Source of the DNA: Mesorhizobium sp. WSM3859
Lineage (GTDB): Bacteria > Pseudomonadota > Alphaproteobacteria > Rhizobiales > Rhizobiaceae
Direction of reading: 5' to 3'
Assembly (NCBI RefSeq): GCF_002295065.1
Contig: NZ_NSGG01000021.1
Location: 1 to 64,000 of the forward strand
DNA: 64,000 nucleotides
Under the pieces are notes generated by a model. That model was not told the origin of the DNA and did no database searches. It was given only the letters and a program-made list of their open reading frames with translations. The position numbers and the translations under genes are program-made. Of this stretch, positions 9,909 to 18,662 are shown piece after piece. Numbering within the stretch: position 1 is the stretch's first letter; every line of letters starts with the position of its first letter.

Positions 9909-10070
9909 ATGACGGATCGTTATACGAAGTTTGTCCTTACCGTAATCGCCGTGTGTTTGGCCGTGATTGCCGTTCGTGAAGTCGCATCGAGCGGCCAAGT
10001 TCATATCGCCGTCGATTGGGTGGACCCAACTGCGTTCCATGAGCCTATAAAAGTCAGGGTGCAGCAATAA
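9909..10070 (+). CDS. Small single-pass membrane protein
   Basis: A 53-residue protein beginning MTDRYTKFVLTVIAVCLAVI, with one hydrophobic segment at about residues 6-22, then a short polar tail (HIAVDWVDPTAFHEPIKVRV). The ATG has AAAGGCAGGGG upstream. It is probably anchored with the C-terminus in the periplasm. I do not recognise a named family, though proteins of this plan are frequent in rhizobial genomes. A terminator-like hairpin lies 160 bases downstream. Confidence 0.6.
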   Translation: MTDRYTKFVLTVIAVCLAVIAVREVASSGQVHIAVDWVDPTAFHEPIKVRVQQ

Positions 10071-10232
10071 ACGACGGTCGCCCTGGCGAGCGAGGTCGAG
10101 GGCAGGGGGCCAGTCATCGTGATCCCCGCATCGGCGATTATCCCCGATACTAAAGTCGGCTGTCTCGATTTGGAATGAACCGACGGGATGTTGGTTATCC
10201 CTGCATGGTCGATCCTTCAGGGGTGTAGCAAC

Positions 10233-10275
10233 AAGCCCGTATCGCTCACCCTCCTTAGCTGCAACGGGCTTTTCA
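10233..10275 (+). terminator. Terminator-like hairpin after the small membrane-protein gene
   Basis: AAGCCCGT (10233-10240) pairs perfectly with ACGGGCTT (10264-10271), followed by TTTC. The 23-base loop is long, so this is a moderate candidate for a rho-independent terminator. Confidence 0.45.
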
Positions 10276-10776
10276 TTAGCGATCAATAACCTACGGCATT
10301 GCGGATGACCGATTGCGGGCGTATTCTTATGGTTGACCCTGTTACCCCCAACGCAGGGAGCATGGCCCGATCTGTTAAGCCCATCCCCACCCGCCCGACA
10401 GGCCGGGCTCCCCTACGCCGCATCGTCCTGCGCGCCCCCTAGCGAGTAAGCGAGCCAAATGCAGTTGGTGAAGTTCCTGCATGCTTTGGAAGCAGTCCGA
10501 GGAATTCAAGCGCATCTGCAGTAGGAGTGGTGCCGTTCTAATCGGGCTATGGGCTCCCGTTGCTGGGCGAGGTGCTGCCCAATCGGACATGCCCTCGATC
10601 CATGCGGATATCGTCGGCAAGCGTCATTAGGGGCAACGGCGGCGCGCTCCAGACGTTCCGCGAGCGCGATCCAGCCCCGCGATCACGGAATTGGCCTACC
10701 CCGTCGCATAGCTAACTTCAGGCCCCGAGCTGCGAGTTGCCAGTATGCATGCATAGCTAGCGGCTCCACGGCTATT
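10276..10776. other. Intergenic, nothing recognised
   Basis: A 500-base stretch between the terminator-like hairpin and the 3' end of the minus-strand polysaccharide operon. No gene is recognised. Confidence 0.4.
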
Positions 10777-11883
10777 CTACCCGACGCGGCTGGCGGCTTG
10801 CGAGGTTTTGTCGGGCGGCGGTACCCGAACGGCAATGGCGTCGCGTCCTTCCAGCACCCGCTCCTTCAGTTTGAGCAGCGGCGACTCCATCAGGAACCAC
10901 GACACGGTCGCAACGCAAAGGCTCAGCACGATGGCGATCAGTGCTTGACCCCAAAGGGGAATGGTTCCCAACCGCTCGACCACTGCGCTCGACTGAAAAA
11001 TCTTGAGGAAAAACACATGCGTCAGGTAGATGCCATAAGAGATCTTGCCGACGAAGCGAACGAACCTGAAGCCGCTGAACCATGCGAGCGTGCCTGGCAG
11101 CTCTGCATCGGCCTTCACCACTAGCCATGCGAAAAAAATTCCGACCGTTAGGTTGAAAGTGAGGTGACGCAGGACGCCGTTGCCTTCGACGTACCAAGCG
11201 AAGCACTGGAACGCGAGACACGTCAAGCCAGCCCACCACCAATAGGGACCGGCTCGGAGGCGGCGCCCTTCCTTCGATGCGGCATAGGACAGCGCACCGA
11301 TCAGCACACCAACCCCGAGGATCTCAAATTTGCCGAAGATCGAGAGTTCGAAGGCAAACCGGTCGATCGGGGTGGTCAGAACCAATATACGCAGCAGGAA
11401 CCCGGTGCAGACGAAGAATACCGCCACGCGCATGGCATTGCGGCCGGACAGTAGAACCAGCATCGGCAGCAACAGATAGAATTGCTCCTCCACAGCGAGG
11501 GACCAGAACACCAGGAGTGGGCCCCCGGTCGCGGCGAGGTAATTGCTTGTGTAGGTGAGATGCCAGAGAATAAAGTCGTGAACGTCGGGCAAGCCCAGCA
11601 TGAACAGTATCAGCAGGGTCAGGTAGTAGGCCGGCATCAACCGAACCGCCCGGCCCATGTAGAACCGGCGGAGGACTTCGCCCGCAGGCGCTTGCTCAAA
11701 TCTGAGCAGCAAGTTCCGCGTGATCAGAAAGCCGCTAAGGACGAAGAACAATTGGACCCCCAGCGCTCCCGCTCCGATGGGGAAATGCGCTCTCACCCAC
11801 GGCCCGCCGAAGTGCTCGATACCAACAAGGCCGATCGCGATGGCCCGCAACCCATCCAGTTGCGGTCGATAACCTTGGACCAT
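10777..11883 (-). CDS. Acyltransferase 3 family membrane protein (OafA-like)
   Basis: A 368-residue polytopic membrane protein. The N-terminus YRPQLDGLRAIAIGLVGIEH carries the acyltransferase-3 signature, with a catalytic-type His at about residue 20, followed by about ten hydrophobic segments and FFVLSGFLITRNLLLRFEQA, another hallmark. These enzymes transfer acetyl or other acyl groups from acyl-CoA to sugars of O-antigen or exopolysaccharide across the inner membrane. The start at 11883 has GGAGG nine bases upstream; longer readings into the previous gene lack support. It is the last gene of the minus-strand operon, 17 bases after the flippase gene. Confidence 0.88.
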   Translation of the reverse strand: MVQGYRPQLDGLRAIAIGLVGIEHFGGPWVRAHFPIGAGALGVQLFFVLSGFLITRNLLLRFEQAPAGEVLRRFYMGRAVRLMPAYYLTLLILFMLGLPDVHDFILWHLTYTSNYLAATGGPLLVFWSLAVEEQFYLLLPMLVLLSGRNAMRVAVFFVCTGFLLRILVLTTPIDRFAFELSIFGKFEILGVGVLIGALSYAASKEGRRLRAGPYWWWAGLTCLAFQCFAWYVEGNGVLRHLTFNLTVGIFFAWLVVKADAELPGTLAWFSGFRFVRFVGKISYGIYLTHVFFLKIFQSSAVVERLGTIPLWGQALIAIVLSLCVATVSWFLMESPLLKLKERVLEGRDAIAVRVPPPDKTSQAASRVG

Positions 11884-11900
11884 GACCAATATCCTCCAGT

Positions 11901-13229
11901 CTAGAGCGACGAGGCGGTCGGCTCTTCGTGCACAGGGCGCGCGGCCCAATCCAGCTTCATCGCCAAGGCCAAGCTCACGGCCGCACACACGCCCTCGATG
12001 CTGACGGCGAGCGTCCAGCCCACGACCAGGCCTTGAAGTCCATCAAGCCTCGCGCCGATGACCACGAAGCACAGCTCGAGCAGGCCGCCAAGCGCGAACC
12101 AGCGAGATGCCTTGCGCATGCTGTCACCCAGTCGCGCCAAGGTGCAGGCATGAAATTTGAGCGTTGATCCTAGCAAGCTAAAGCCTAGGAAGCGCAGGCT
12201 CGAACCGGCGATCTCCGGATAGGCCGGATTGAAGAGCGCAAGGATCTCCTGCGAATAGGTGAAGACGAAGGTGGCGCAGACCAGCGAGAAGAGCAATGAC
12301 GTCGTGAGCGAGACAATGATGTTGTGCCTGAATTGTTTCGGGCTTGCTCTGATCACTGGGAACAGGACCGTGGTCATGGTTGCGGGGATCAATGAAGCCA
12401 GGGAGACCAGCATCCACAACGACACGAAGGCGGCATTGATGGACGGAGACAGCAGAACCAGCACAAGGTAGGGCATGATGACGCTCGGGGCCTGTACAGT
12501 CACGTCGAGCGCGTAGTGGTCGAAGATCTTGCGTCGGAGCGCATGAAGCAGCTGGAAATCGGGGGGACCAACGAGGCGACGCGCACCGCCGCGGGTCAAG
12601 AGATCGACGCCGATCCAGGACGCCAGCAGGCCGGCCACCCAGGTCATGAGAATAGTGGCATTGGTGGCGTAGCCGGCGGCGGCCGCGCCGCCGATCAGCA
12701 TCAGCTTGAACGTTGAGAACAGCACTTGCCGGATCATCCGGCCGGTGCTGCGCAGGCTCCCTACGAACGCCTGATCGCCCACGAAGCTGAGTACGGTCAA
12801 GGCGCAGCCGAGGACGAACGCAGCGCTCTCGAACCACCCGTCGATCGGTCTGGTCGAGCTGTTGCGGAAGGCCTCACCTAAGACAAACAACAAGGCCAAG
12901 CCGACCGCAAGCGCTACCCCGATGGACGCTGCTGCGGCCACGAGGCCACGCTCCCTGCCGGGATGCCGCACGATTTCGCCTATCAGCAGGGTCCCGAGCC
13001 CCGCCTCGCCCAGCAGACCGACGAACCCCATCACGGACAGAAGGGCGGCGGCGTTGCCGATCACCTCCGGCGCAAACAGCCGGGCGGCGAGCCACCAGTA
13101 GACGAACCCAAGACCGGCCATTGCTATCGTTCCGATCGCCAGAGCGCCAGAATTCGTGATGAGCGTAGCGCTGTCCTGAAGCGCCCGCCGCACGATGACG
13201 ATCGCCGTCCCGGCGAGGTCTACCGGCAT
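11901..13229 (-). CDS. Wzx-like polysaccharide flippase
   Basis: A 442-residue protein with about 12-14 hydrophobic segments. The N-terminus ALAIGTIAMAGLGFVYWWLA, then ARLFAPEVIGNAAALLSVMG, matches the first two helices of the polysaccharide-biosynthesis (MVF/MATE superfamily) flippases. It is expected to move undecaprenyl-linked repeat units across the inner membrane. Its start overlaps the end of the upstream GT4 gene by 10 bases, indicating translational coupling. No Wzy-type polymerase is obvious beside it, unless the large membrane protein at 15257-17236 plays that part. Confidence 0.82.
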   Translation of the reverse strand: MPVDLAGTAIVIVRRALQDSATLITNSGALAIGTIAMAGLGFVYWWLAARLFAPEVIGNAAALLSVMGFVGLLGEAGLGTLLIGEIVRHPGRERGLVAAAASIGVALAVGLALLFVLGEAFRNSSTRPIDGWFESAAFVLGCALTVLSFVGDQAFVGSLRSTGRMIRQVLFSTFKLMLIGGAAAAGYATNATILMTWVAGLLASWIGVDLLTRGGARRLVGPPDFQLLHALRRKIFDHYALDVTVQAPSVIMPYLVLVLLSPSINAAFVSLWMLVSLASLIPATMTTVLFPVIRASPKQFRHNIIVSLTTSLLFSLVCATFVFTYSQEILALFNPAYPEIAGSSLRFLGFSLLGSTLKFHACTLARLGDSMRKASRWFALGGLLELCFVVIGARLDGLQGLVVGWTLAVSIEGVCAAVSLALAMKLDWAARPVHEEPTASSL

Positions 13230-14497
13230 GATGGCTCTCCTGAATCTTGATGCGCCGGCACCGCGGATCTGCGGGCGGCTGGGCGCACGACATCCCGGTA
13301 GACCTGCTCGATCCGGCTAACGACCGCTCCGGCCTTGAGGCGCCCAATCCTGGCAAGGCTTGTCGCCTCGAGGCGGGCCAGCAAGACGCGGTCCTCCAGA
13401 AGTGTCTGCATCGCGTGCGCGAGGGCATTAGCGTCACCGGGCGGCACCAAAATCCCTGTTTCGCCATGATCGACGAGATCCGGCATGCCGCCGACGTCAG
13501 TTGCGACGATTGCCTTGCCTGACGCCATCGCTTCCATGATGACCGTCGCGCAGGCTTCGGGCCCGACCGATGGCAGCACGCCGAACAGTGAGCGCCGCCA
13601 TGCATGCATGATGGCAGAATGCGGCCACGGATTAAGGACGCGGACATTCGGCGGAAACTCGGCTGGTGTATCGGCGACCTGGCGTCCGATCAGGACCAAG
13701 TGCGGCGCCCGCTCCAGGCCGGCATAGGCTTGCAGGAGAACGTCGATACCCTTAAGGCGCATCATGTCGCCCACGAACAGGATGAACTCATCTCCGGGTA
13801 GCTCCCGCAGACAGGGATCCTCCGGGCCAAGGACCCCGACGTCGTCGGGCACGAAGTTTGGAATGACGTCGTAGGCAGCGTGGCCTTGAGTGAGCCCCGC
13901 ATGGTGCGCCACCGCGTGGCTCACGGCGATGAAGCGGTCCACCAGGCGCCGAGCGGCGAAGCTCGACCCCCAGTTGCCCAACGTGGTCACGGTCGCCTTC
14001 ACGGCCCCGTAATGCCTTGTCGCGCAGGGCAGGCATTTCGCCGGCGTCGGACCACTGCAGAGACTGGCCCCCAAATGCATGAAGTTCTTTTTGGCGCAGA
14101 CAAGGCCGTAGTCGTGGAGCGTCACCACCAGACGAGCCCCGCTCAGAACCTTGAGTGGCAGGAAGGACGCGTAGATCCAGTTGTGGGCATGGACGATGTC
14201 CGGCTCCTCCTGAGCGACCAGACGCCTCAGGGCCAGCACCAGCTCAGGATCCGGGAAGGGCGGTGCATGGCGGCGCTCGGGATCGGTGTGGAGGCTTGAT
14301 AGACGCTGGAGCGTGCCACGCAGGCGGTGCACGCGGACCGCTCCGTCCAGCTCTGTTTCGGGTGCTCCTGGATGCATCAGGGTTCCGACGCTGACTTGAT
14401 GGCCCCGCTGCGCCAAAGCGGCGCCGAGGTTGCGGACGTGACGCTCCTCTCCCCCGATCACCGGAGGATAAAACTGCGACAGCAGCAGGATGCGCAT
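13220..14497 (-). CDS. Glycosyltransferase family 4
   Basis: A 425-residue GT-B fold enzyme. The N-terminal domain starts MRILLLSQFYPPVIGGEERH with the glycine-rich loop typical of GT4. The C-terminal domain has the E-x7-E motif in EACATVIMEAMASGKAIVAT at about residues 315-334. Such enzymes add a sugar from a nucleotide-sugar donor with retention of configuration, here presumably onto a lipid-linked repeat unit at the cytoplasmic face. The ATG at 14497 is chosen because the homology begins there; a longer frame upstream is unsupported. The gene lies 14 bases downstream of the DUF1616 gene. Confidence 0.88.
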   Translation of the reverse strand: MRILLLSQFYPPVIGGEERHVRNLGAALAQRGHQVSVGTLMHPGAPETELDGAVRVHRLRGTLQRLSSLHTDPERRHAPPFPDPELVLALRRLVAQEEPDIVHAHNWIYASFLPLKVLSGARLVVTLHDYGLVCAKKNFMHLGASLCSGPTPAKCLPCATRHYGAVKATVTTLGNWGSSFAARRLVDRFIAVSHAVAHHAGLTQGHAAYDVIPNFVPDDVGVLGPEDPCLRELPGDEFILFVGDMMRLKGIDVLLQAYAGLERAPHLVLIGRQVADTPAEFPPNVRVLNPWPHSAIMHAWRRSLFGVLPSVGPEACATVIMEAMASGKAIVATDVGGMPDLVDHGETGILVPPGDANALAHAMQTLLEDRVLLARLEATSLARIGRLKAGAVVSRIEQVYRDVVRPAARRSAVPAHQDSGEPSCR

Positions 14498-14511
14498 GGT
14501 CGAGCCTCGCT

Positions 14512-15270
14512 TCAGAAGGGCGGCACCAGTGTTGAAACGCTGCGATACAGTCGATTGTCTGCCGGCCGGTAGAGCCGGGCCTCGGCCCTCTGGCGAACCG
14601 CCAAGACGGGCACCGGGATTTGCCCCGTCCAAGTGTCGCCTGGCGCGATGGTGAGCGATCGGAAGACGGCGAGCGGTTGCCCGTCGACAATGATTTCCAG
14701 GTCGAAGCGCTCGGCTTGGGTCTCGGCGCTCCGGATGCCGACGATGAGCCGGCCCGATTCGCCATCGGCCGATGGCAATATCCAGAACTCGGTGTATCTG
14801 AATTCACGGTAGGTCGCTTCATCGCGGACCGCCAGCGCATAGGCCCCGGTTGCCACAAGGACCGCCAGCGCGATAATAGCTCCCTGCCAGAGCCGGACCT
14901 TCGCCAGAGCTGGCCAGGCTGGCAAATCGGGAGCGTCACGGCGGTGGGCGGCCACCAGCGCCGCGACGGTCGTCACTGCCCAGAACCACACCGCCCAGCC
15001 GGATGGCGTAAGGAAGCCTGCGGCGTTAAGAGCGAAACCTCCGCCGACGCCGGTAGCGAGGCTTGCTCCGACCGCGTAGGCGAGGTGTTCCAACGCGGAG
15101 GTAGTCCTTACGCTAAGAGCCCGCAGCATGGCGTGGCCAGGGACGAGGAATACCATGGGCGCGCCCAGCGCAGTGCGGAGGACCAGGTTGTCGGTGACAG
15201 CAACGACCACCACCGTCGCCCCCGCCCACAAGCAGCAGACCAGAAGGTCGCGGTTGCTAGGAATTCCCAT
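14512..15270 (-). CDS. DUF1616-family membrane protein
   Basis: A 252-residue protein with about five hydrophobic segments in the first 150 residues (the first at ATVVVVAVTDNLVLRTALGA), then a soluble beta-rich part with the segment EFWILPSADGESGRLIVGIR, characteristic of DUF1616 proteins. The soluble part probably faces the periplasm. The molecular role of the family is unknown; it recurs with glycosyltransferase operons. It overlaps the upstream membrane-protein gene by 14 bases. Confidence 0.75.
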   Translation of the reverse strand: MGIPSNRDLLVCCLWAGATVVVVAVTDNLVLRTALGAPMVFLVPGHAMLRALSVRTTSALEHLAYAVGASLATGVGGGFALNAAGFLTPSGWAVWFWAVTTVAALVAAHRRDAPDLPAWPALAKVRLWQGAIIALAVLVATGAYALAVRDEATYREFRYTEFWILPSADGESGRLIVGIRSAETQAERFDLEIIVDGQPLAVFRSLTIAPGDTWTGQIPVPVLAVRQRAEARLYRPADNRLYRSVSTLVPPF

Positions 15271-17236
15271 GCAAACCCCTCATGTCGTAGATCATGATCC
15301 ATCCGTTGTCGTAGATGCGGGTGACGCCCCGGATCTCATCGAACTTGAGCAACTCTGCGCCCGAGATCGGCGTTTCCGCCTGCGGTTGCCACGGCTCAAA
15401 ATAGAAGCCGAGCACCGGGGGGGCTGTGGACAGACGCAGATCCACCAACACGAAATCGATGTCGCTCTTCGCCAGGGCGTAAAGCTCGTCGGACCCGAGT
15501 TCCTCGCCCTCAAATATGCGCGCGCTATAGATGCCTTCGGCGATCTTGATCCTGGCGTCCTGCCGCCCGTAGTAAGCGAGCAGCAGGCGATTGATGCGGT
15601 CGGCGGTGAAGCGGTTGCCGGCACCGAGCCACTCCTTGGTCCAGCGTGCGGTTTCGATCCCCATGGGTTCGATTGATTCCTGATCGGCCGCCACCCTGTA
15701 GCGCCCATGGATCGGGTTAAGGGAAGAAGTTGTGACGCCGCCTAGAACGATGACCGTCAGAGCACCGGCTGGTGCGATGCGGCGCCACCCGTGCCGCGCG
15801 CGGCCCTGCCAGAAGTGGACGATCCCCACCGCTACGACCAGCCCGACAGCGATGAACACGAACGTTCCCATGCGGTTGCCAATTTCCCATCCGGCGTTGG
15901 TCAGCCGGAAGGCCACCGAGACCGGGAATCCGAAGGCCAGAAAGGCAAGGAGTACGATCCGGCTGTCGCGCCAGTTCCGTCTGAGGATGTCCTGGATAGG
16001 ACGCCAGTCTGCCCGCGCGCCACCCGGCGCTGCCATGGCCAGCGACCGAAAGAAACCCGTCGCCAGTCCCAGTGACAACAGCAGGATCGCGAGCAAGGTG
16101 GTCAGCCGCATGCCGACCGGCTGGGTCAGCGCTCCAAGGTGCTCCGACCGTGGGGTGGGCGCGCCCAGGATCTTTCCGATCAATGTCTTGAAGCCCGTTT
16201 CGACCGACGGGCCGAGATAACCTGTGAGAGTGTTGCCATGAGCCCGTACCCATAGGAGTGGCAGGGTTATGGCCAGGAGCGCCGTGAATCCCACCACGGT
16301 CCTCGCGTGAGTCCTCAGGGGTCCGTGCCGGCGCAGAGCCTCGAGTGCCGCCATCGCTCCGAAATAGATGGCGGCGAAGCCGGCCGAGAGATGATGCGTG
16401 ACCGCGAGGCTCGCCAACAATAAGGCAATAAGCCCGAGCGCCTTCAGCCTGGGTCGCCCCACGAGATCCCTGGACGCCGCTTCAACCGTGAAAGCCAGCA
16501 CACACAGCACGATGCCGAGGCTCTCGTACGAGAACATCGACTCGAAGATGACGAAGGTCGAGCAGCCCATATAGGTAAGACAGGCGATGGCCGAGATGCG
16601 TGGCGATCCGGAGATGGTTTCGAAGAACAGAAACAGGGCGCCGATGAATGTGCCTTTGAGGATGATTAACAAAAGCGTCCCCGCCACAAACAATGGCAAT
16701 CCGGTCAAATTGACGATCGCCATCGCCAAGATTTCAAGGCCGGGATAAGTAGGCCCGATCGGCAGAAGGGGGTTGGACAGGAATAGCCGGCGGGCCGTGA
16801 TCAGGTCATCGGCTGCGATCCCGTGCAAGAATTCGTCGAAAGCAATGAAGCCTGTCGGAGAATAGACCACTTTGCAGTAGAACAGGGCTTCGGCAAGCAG
16901 GAAAAGGAGGAAGAGGCGCTCACCCCGCGCCAGCGTCGGCTGAGCGACGCGAAGGGTGATCGGGACGACCAGGAGGATGATACCGCACCAGAAGAACAGC
17001 GGCGCCAATTCATAGTCCCGGCGCCCGGCCGCGTGCCCGGCCACCACCAGGAGCAGAGCCGTGGCGACGGTCAGACACAGAACCGCAATCCATCCGGAGT
17101 TCGCCTGTTGCGGCGCGGCATCGGCGCTGCCGCCGCTCAGGTCGGGACCAATAAGGGCCCAGCCGAATCGTATTGCGGCCTGGAGCGGGTTGATCTCAGT
17201 TCGCGCAATGAAATGAGCCGGCATCATCCGCCTCAT
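15257..17236 (-). CDS. Large polytopic membrane protein, GT-C-like
   Basis: A 659-residue protein with about 13-14 hydrophobic segments. The first long loop contains GFIAFDEFLHGIAADDL, an acidic-acidic-His pattern reminiscent of the catalytic loop of GT-C glycosyltransferases, and the C-terminal 150 residues form a soluble periplasmic-type domain. I infer a lipid-linked sugar transferase or a polymerase-like role; no named family was recognised with certainty. The start codon overlaps the end of the upstream GT4 gene by four bases, and the 3' end overlaps DUF1616 by 14 bases, so it is tightly embedded in the operon. Confidence 0.7.
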   Translation of the reverse strand: MRRMMPAHFIARTEINPLQAAIRFGWALIGPDLSGGSADAAPQQANSGWIAVLCLTVATALLLVVAGHAAGRRDYELAPLFFWCGIILLVVPITLRVAQPTLARGERLFLLFLLAEALFYCKVVYSPTGFIAFDEFLHGIAADDLITARRLFLSNPLLPIGPTYPGLEILAMAIVNLTGLPLFVAGTLLLIILKGTFIGALFLFFETISGSPRISAIACLTYMGCSTFVIFESMFSYESLGIVLCVLAFTVEAASRDLVGRPRLKALGLIALLLASLAVTHHLSAGFAAIYFGAMAALEALRRHGPLRTHARTVVGFTALLAITLPLLWVRAHGNTLTGYLGPSVETGFKTLIGKILGAPTPRSEHLGALTQPVGMRLTTLLAILLLSLGLATGFFRSLAMAAPGGARADWRPIQDILRRNWRDSRIVLLAFLAFGFPVSVAFRLTNAGWEIGNRMGTFVFIAVGLVVAVGIVHFWQGRARHGWRRIAPAGALTVIVLGGVTTSSLNPIHGRYRVAADQESIEPMGIETARWTKEWLGAGNRFTADRINRLLLAYYGRQDARIKIAEGIYSARIFEGEELGSDELYALAKSDIDFVLVDLRLSTAPPVLGFYFEPWQPQAETPISGAELLKFDEIRGVTRIYDNGWIMIYDMRGLHGNS

Positions 17237-18378
17237 GCCTCCGTGGCAGGAGGCAACGACATCACGGCGTCGGACGACAAATTGATCGTAGATCGGCTGC
17301 CAAGAACATTACGGTAAACATCGCTCAGTGCTTGCGCGCAGGCCTCCCAGTCCGGTAGCGCTAAGTCTGGGATATTCCGATGGGCTTCCAGTTCCTCGGC
17401 TATTGCAGCGGCCAGCTCTTCGGGCCCGGCGTTGCGCGGAATTGCCCGGCATAGGCCGTTGGCGGCCAGCTCCCGCAGCCCGGACGTGTCGCTGACAAGG
17501 ACCGGGCGGCGCAGCGACAGGGCTTCCATTACGGCGACCGGATGGGCTTCGTAGTCGCTGAACAGCACGAACAGGGCAGCGCTCGCCACAAGGTCTGCCA
17601 TTTTCTGCCGCTCCGATCCGGGGATGGCCGCGATAGTGACCCGCTTCTCGAGGCCGAGCGTCGCGACGAGGCGCCGCAACTCTCCCTCATACGGACCTTT
17701 GCCGACGATGTGCAGTCGCGCGTCTGGCGCCCGGCGGAGCAGTTCGGGCAAGGCCGCAATCGCACGGTGATGGCCCTTATAACGCTCCAGCCTGCCGACC
17801 GAGACAATCAGGTGCGGATCGAGGTTGATGCCGGGGCTTGCAGCCGGCATCGCCGCGCCGTTCGGAATTACGACAAATCGTTCCCGCGGCACGCCCATCC
17901 TGGCGCTGAAGAAATCGGCCTCGAAGTCGGAGACGCCAATCAGCCGAGCCGCGCGCGCCACCAGCGGTCGCAGCAGCGCGTGCTGGGTGCGGCGCACGGC
18001 GTTGCGCAGCCGGGAAGAGTGCCCTCCGCTGTGGAAAGTGAGAACGAATGGCAGATCGCCCCGGATGGCCGCGAGCAGCCCGATCGGCGCCACGAAGGTG
18101 TTATAACCTTGGAAGTGGATCAGATCCCAGACCCCTCGACGGATCGCAGGAAAGATGCCGGGTGCTACATAGAGGTCCAACTCCCTCGGCCAGGCCGGCA
18201 CACGCTGCACGCGCATGCCACGGACTTCCTCCTCAACCGGTAATTCGCCTGAGGGATCGGTGGTCAGCACATCGACCGTGTGACCACCCGCCACCAGCCG
18301 AGGGCCGACTTCCTGGATGTGAGTCTCAATGCCACCCATGAAGGGATAGCAGCGAGCGGAAACCATCAGGATTCGCAT
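17233..18378 (-). CDS. Glycosyltransferase family 4
   Basis: A 381-residue GT-B enzyme. The N-terminus MRILMVSARCYPFMGGIETH has the GT4 glycine-rich acceptor loop; the C-terminal domain carries E-x7-E in EAHPVAVMEALSLRRPVLVS. It differs enough from the enzyme at 13220-14497 to be a separate specificity in the same pathway. It begins six bases after the end of the broken GT2 gene and ends overlapping the large membrane-protein gene by four bases. Confidence 0.88.
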   Translation of the reverse strand: MRILMVSARCYPFMGGIETHIQEVGPRLVAGGHTVDVLTTDPSGELPVEEEVRGMRVQRVPAWPRELDLYVAPGIFPAIRRGVWDLIHFQGYNTFVAPIGLLAAIRGDLPFVLTFHSGGHSSRLRNAVRRTQHALLRPLVARAARLIGVSDFEADFFSARMGVPRERFVVIPNGAAMPAASPGINLDPHLIVSVGRLERYKGHHRAIAALPELLRRAPDARLHIVGKGPYEGELRRLVATLGLEKRVTIAAIPGSERQKMADLVASAALFVLFSDYEAHPVAVMEALSLRRPVLVSDTSGLRELAANGLCRAIPRNAGPEELAAAIAEELEAHRNIPDLALPDWEACAQALSDVYRNVLGSRSTINLSSDAVMSLPPATEA

Positions 18379-18383
18379 CGAGC

Positions 18384-18662
18384 CTATCCAGCACCATAAG
18401 CTTTCGCATTCTGCCTGTGCCGTTCGCCCAGCCTCTCGCGCGGGATGGTCTTGAGAAAGCGCCAGCCGTCAGAGATAGGGCACAGATGCCTCACACCGCC
18501 GATGCGCGGCAGTAGCCAAGGCAGGTTCTCGGCCTCGTTGAGCCTCAGGACGACAAAGCTCACTCGCGGCAGAGACAGCGACCGCCGCAGCGCAAAGTCG
18601 ATTGGTTCAGGCGCCGACACGACGCCGAGGCCCGCGACAACGCTGGAGACCGGGGCATTCAC
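18384..18662 (-). pseudogene. GT2 glycosyltransferase with a large internal deletion
   Basis: A GTG at 18662 overlaps the stop of the flavin oxidoreductase gene (GTGA). The 92-residue product starts like a GT2 enzyme: VSFVVLRLNEAENLPWLLPR is the first strand and helix of the nucleotide-sugar-binding fold. It then jumps directly to DGWRFLKTIPRERLGERHRQ, which resembles the C-terminal region of this GT2 class (compare WRDGLRILWTI in the intact enzyme at 25699-26889). The donor-site Asp motifs and most of the catalytic domain are absent. The frame is kept, so an in-frame deletion of several hundred bases is the simplest explanation; the fragment cannot be an active transferase. Confidence 0.65.
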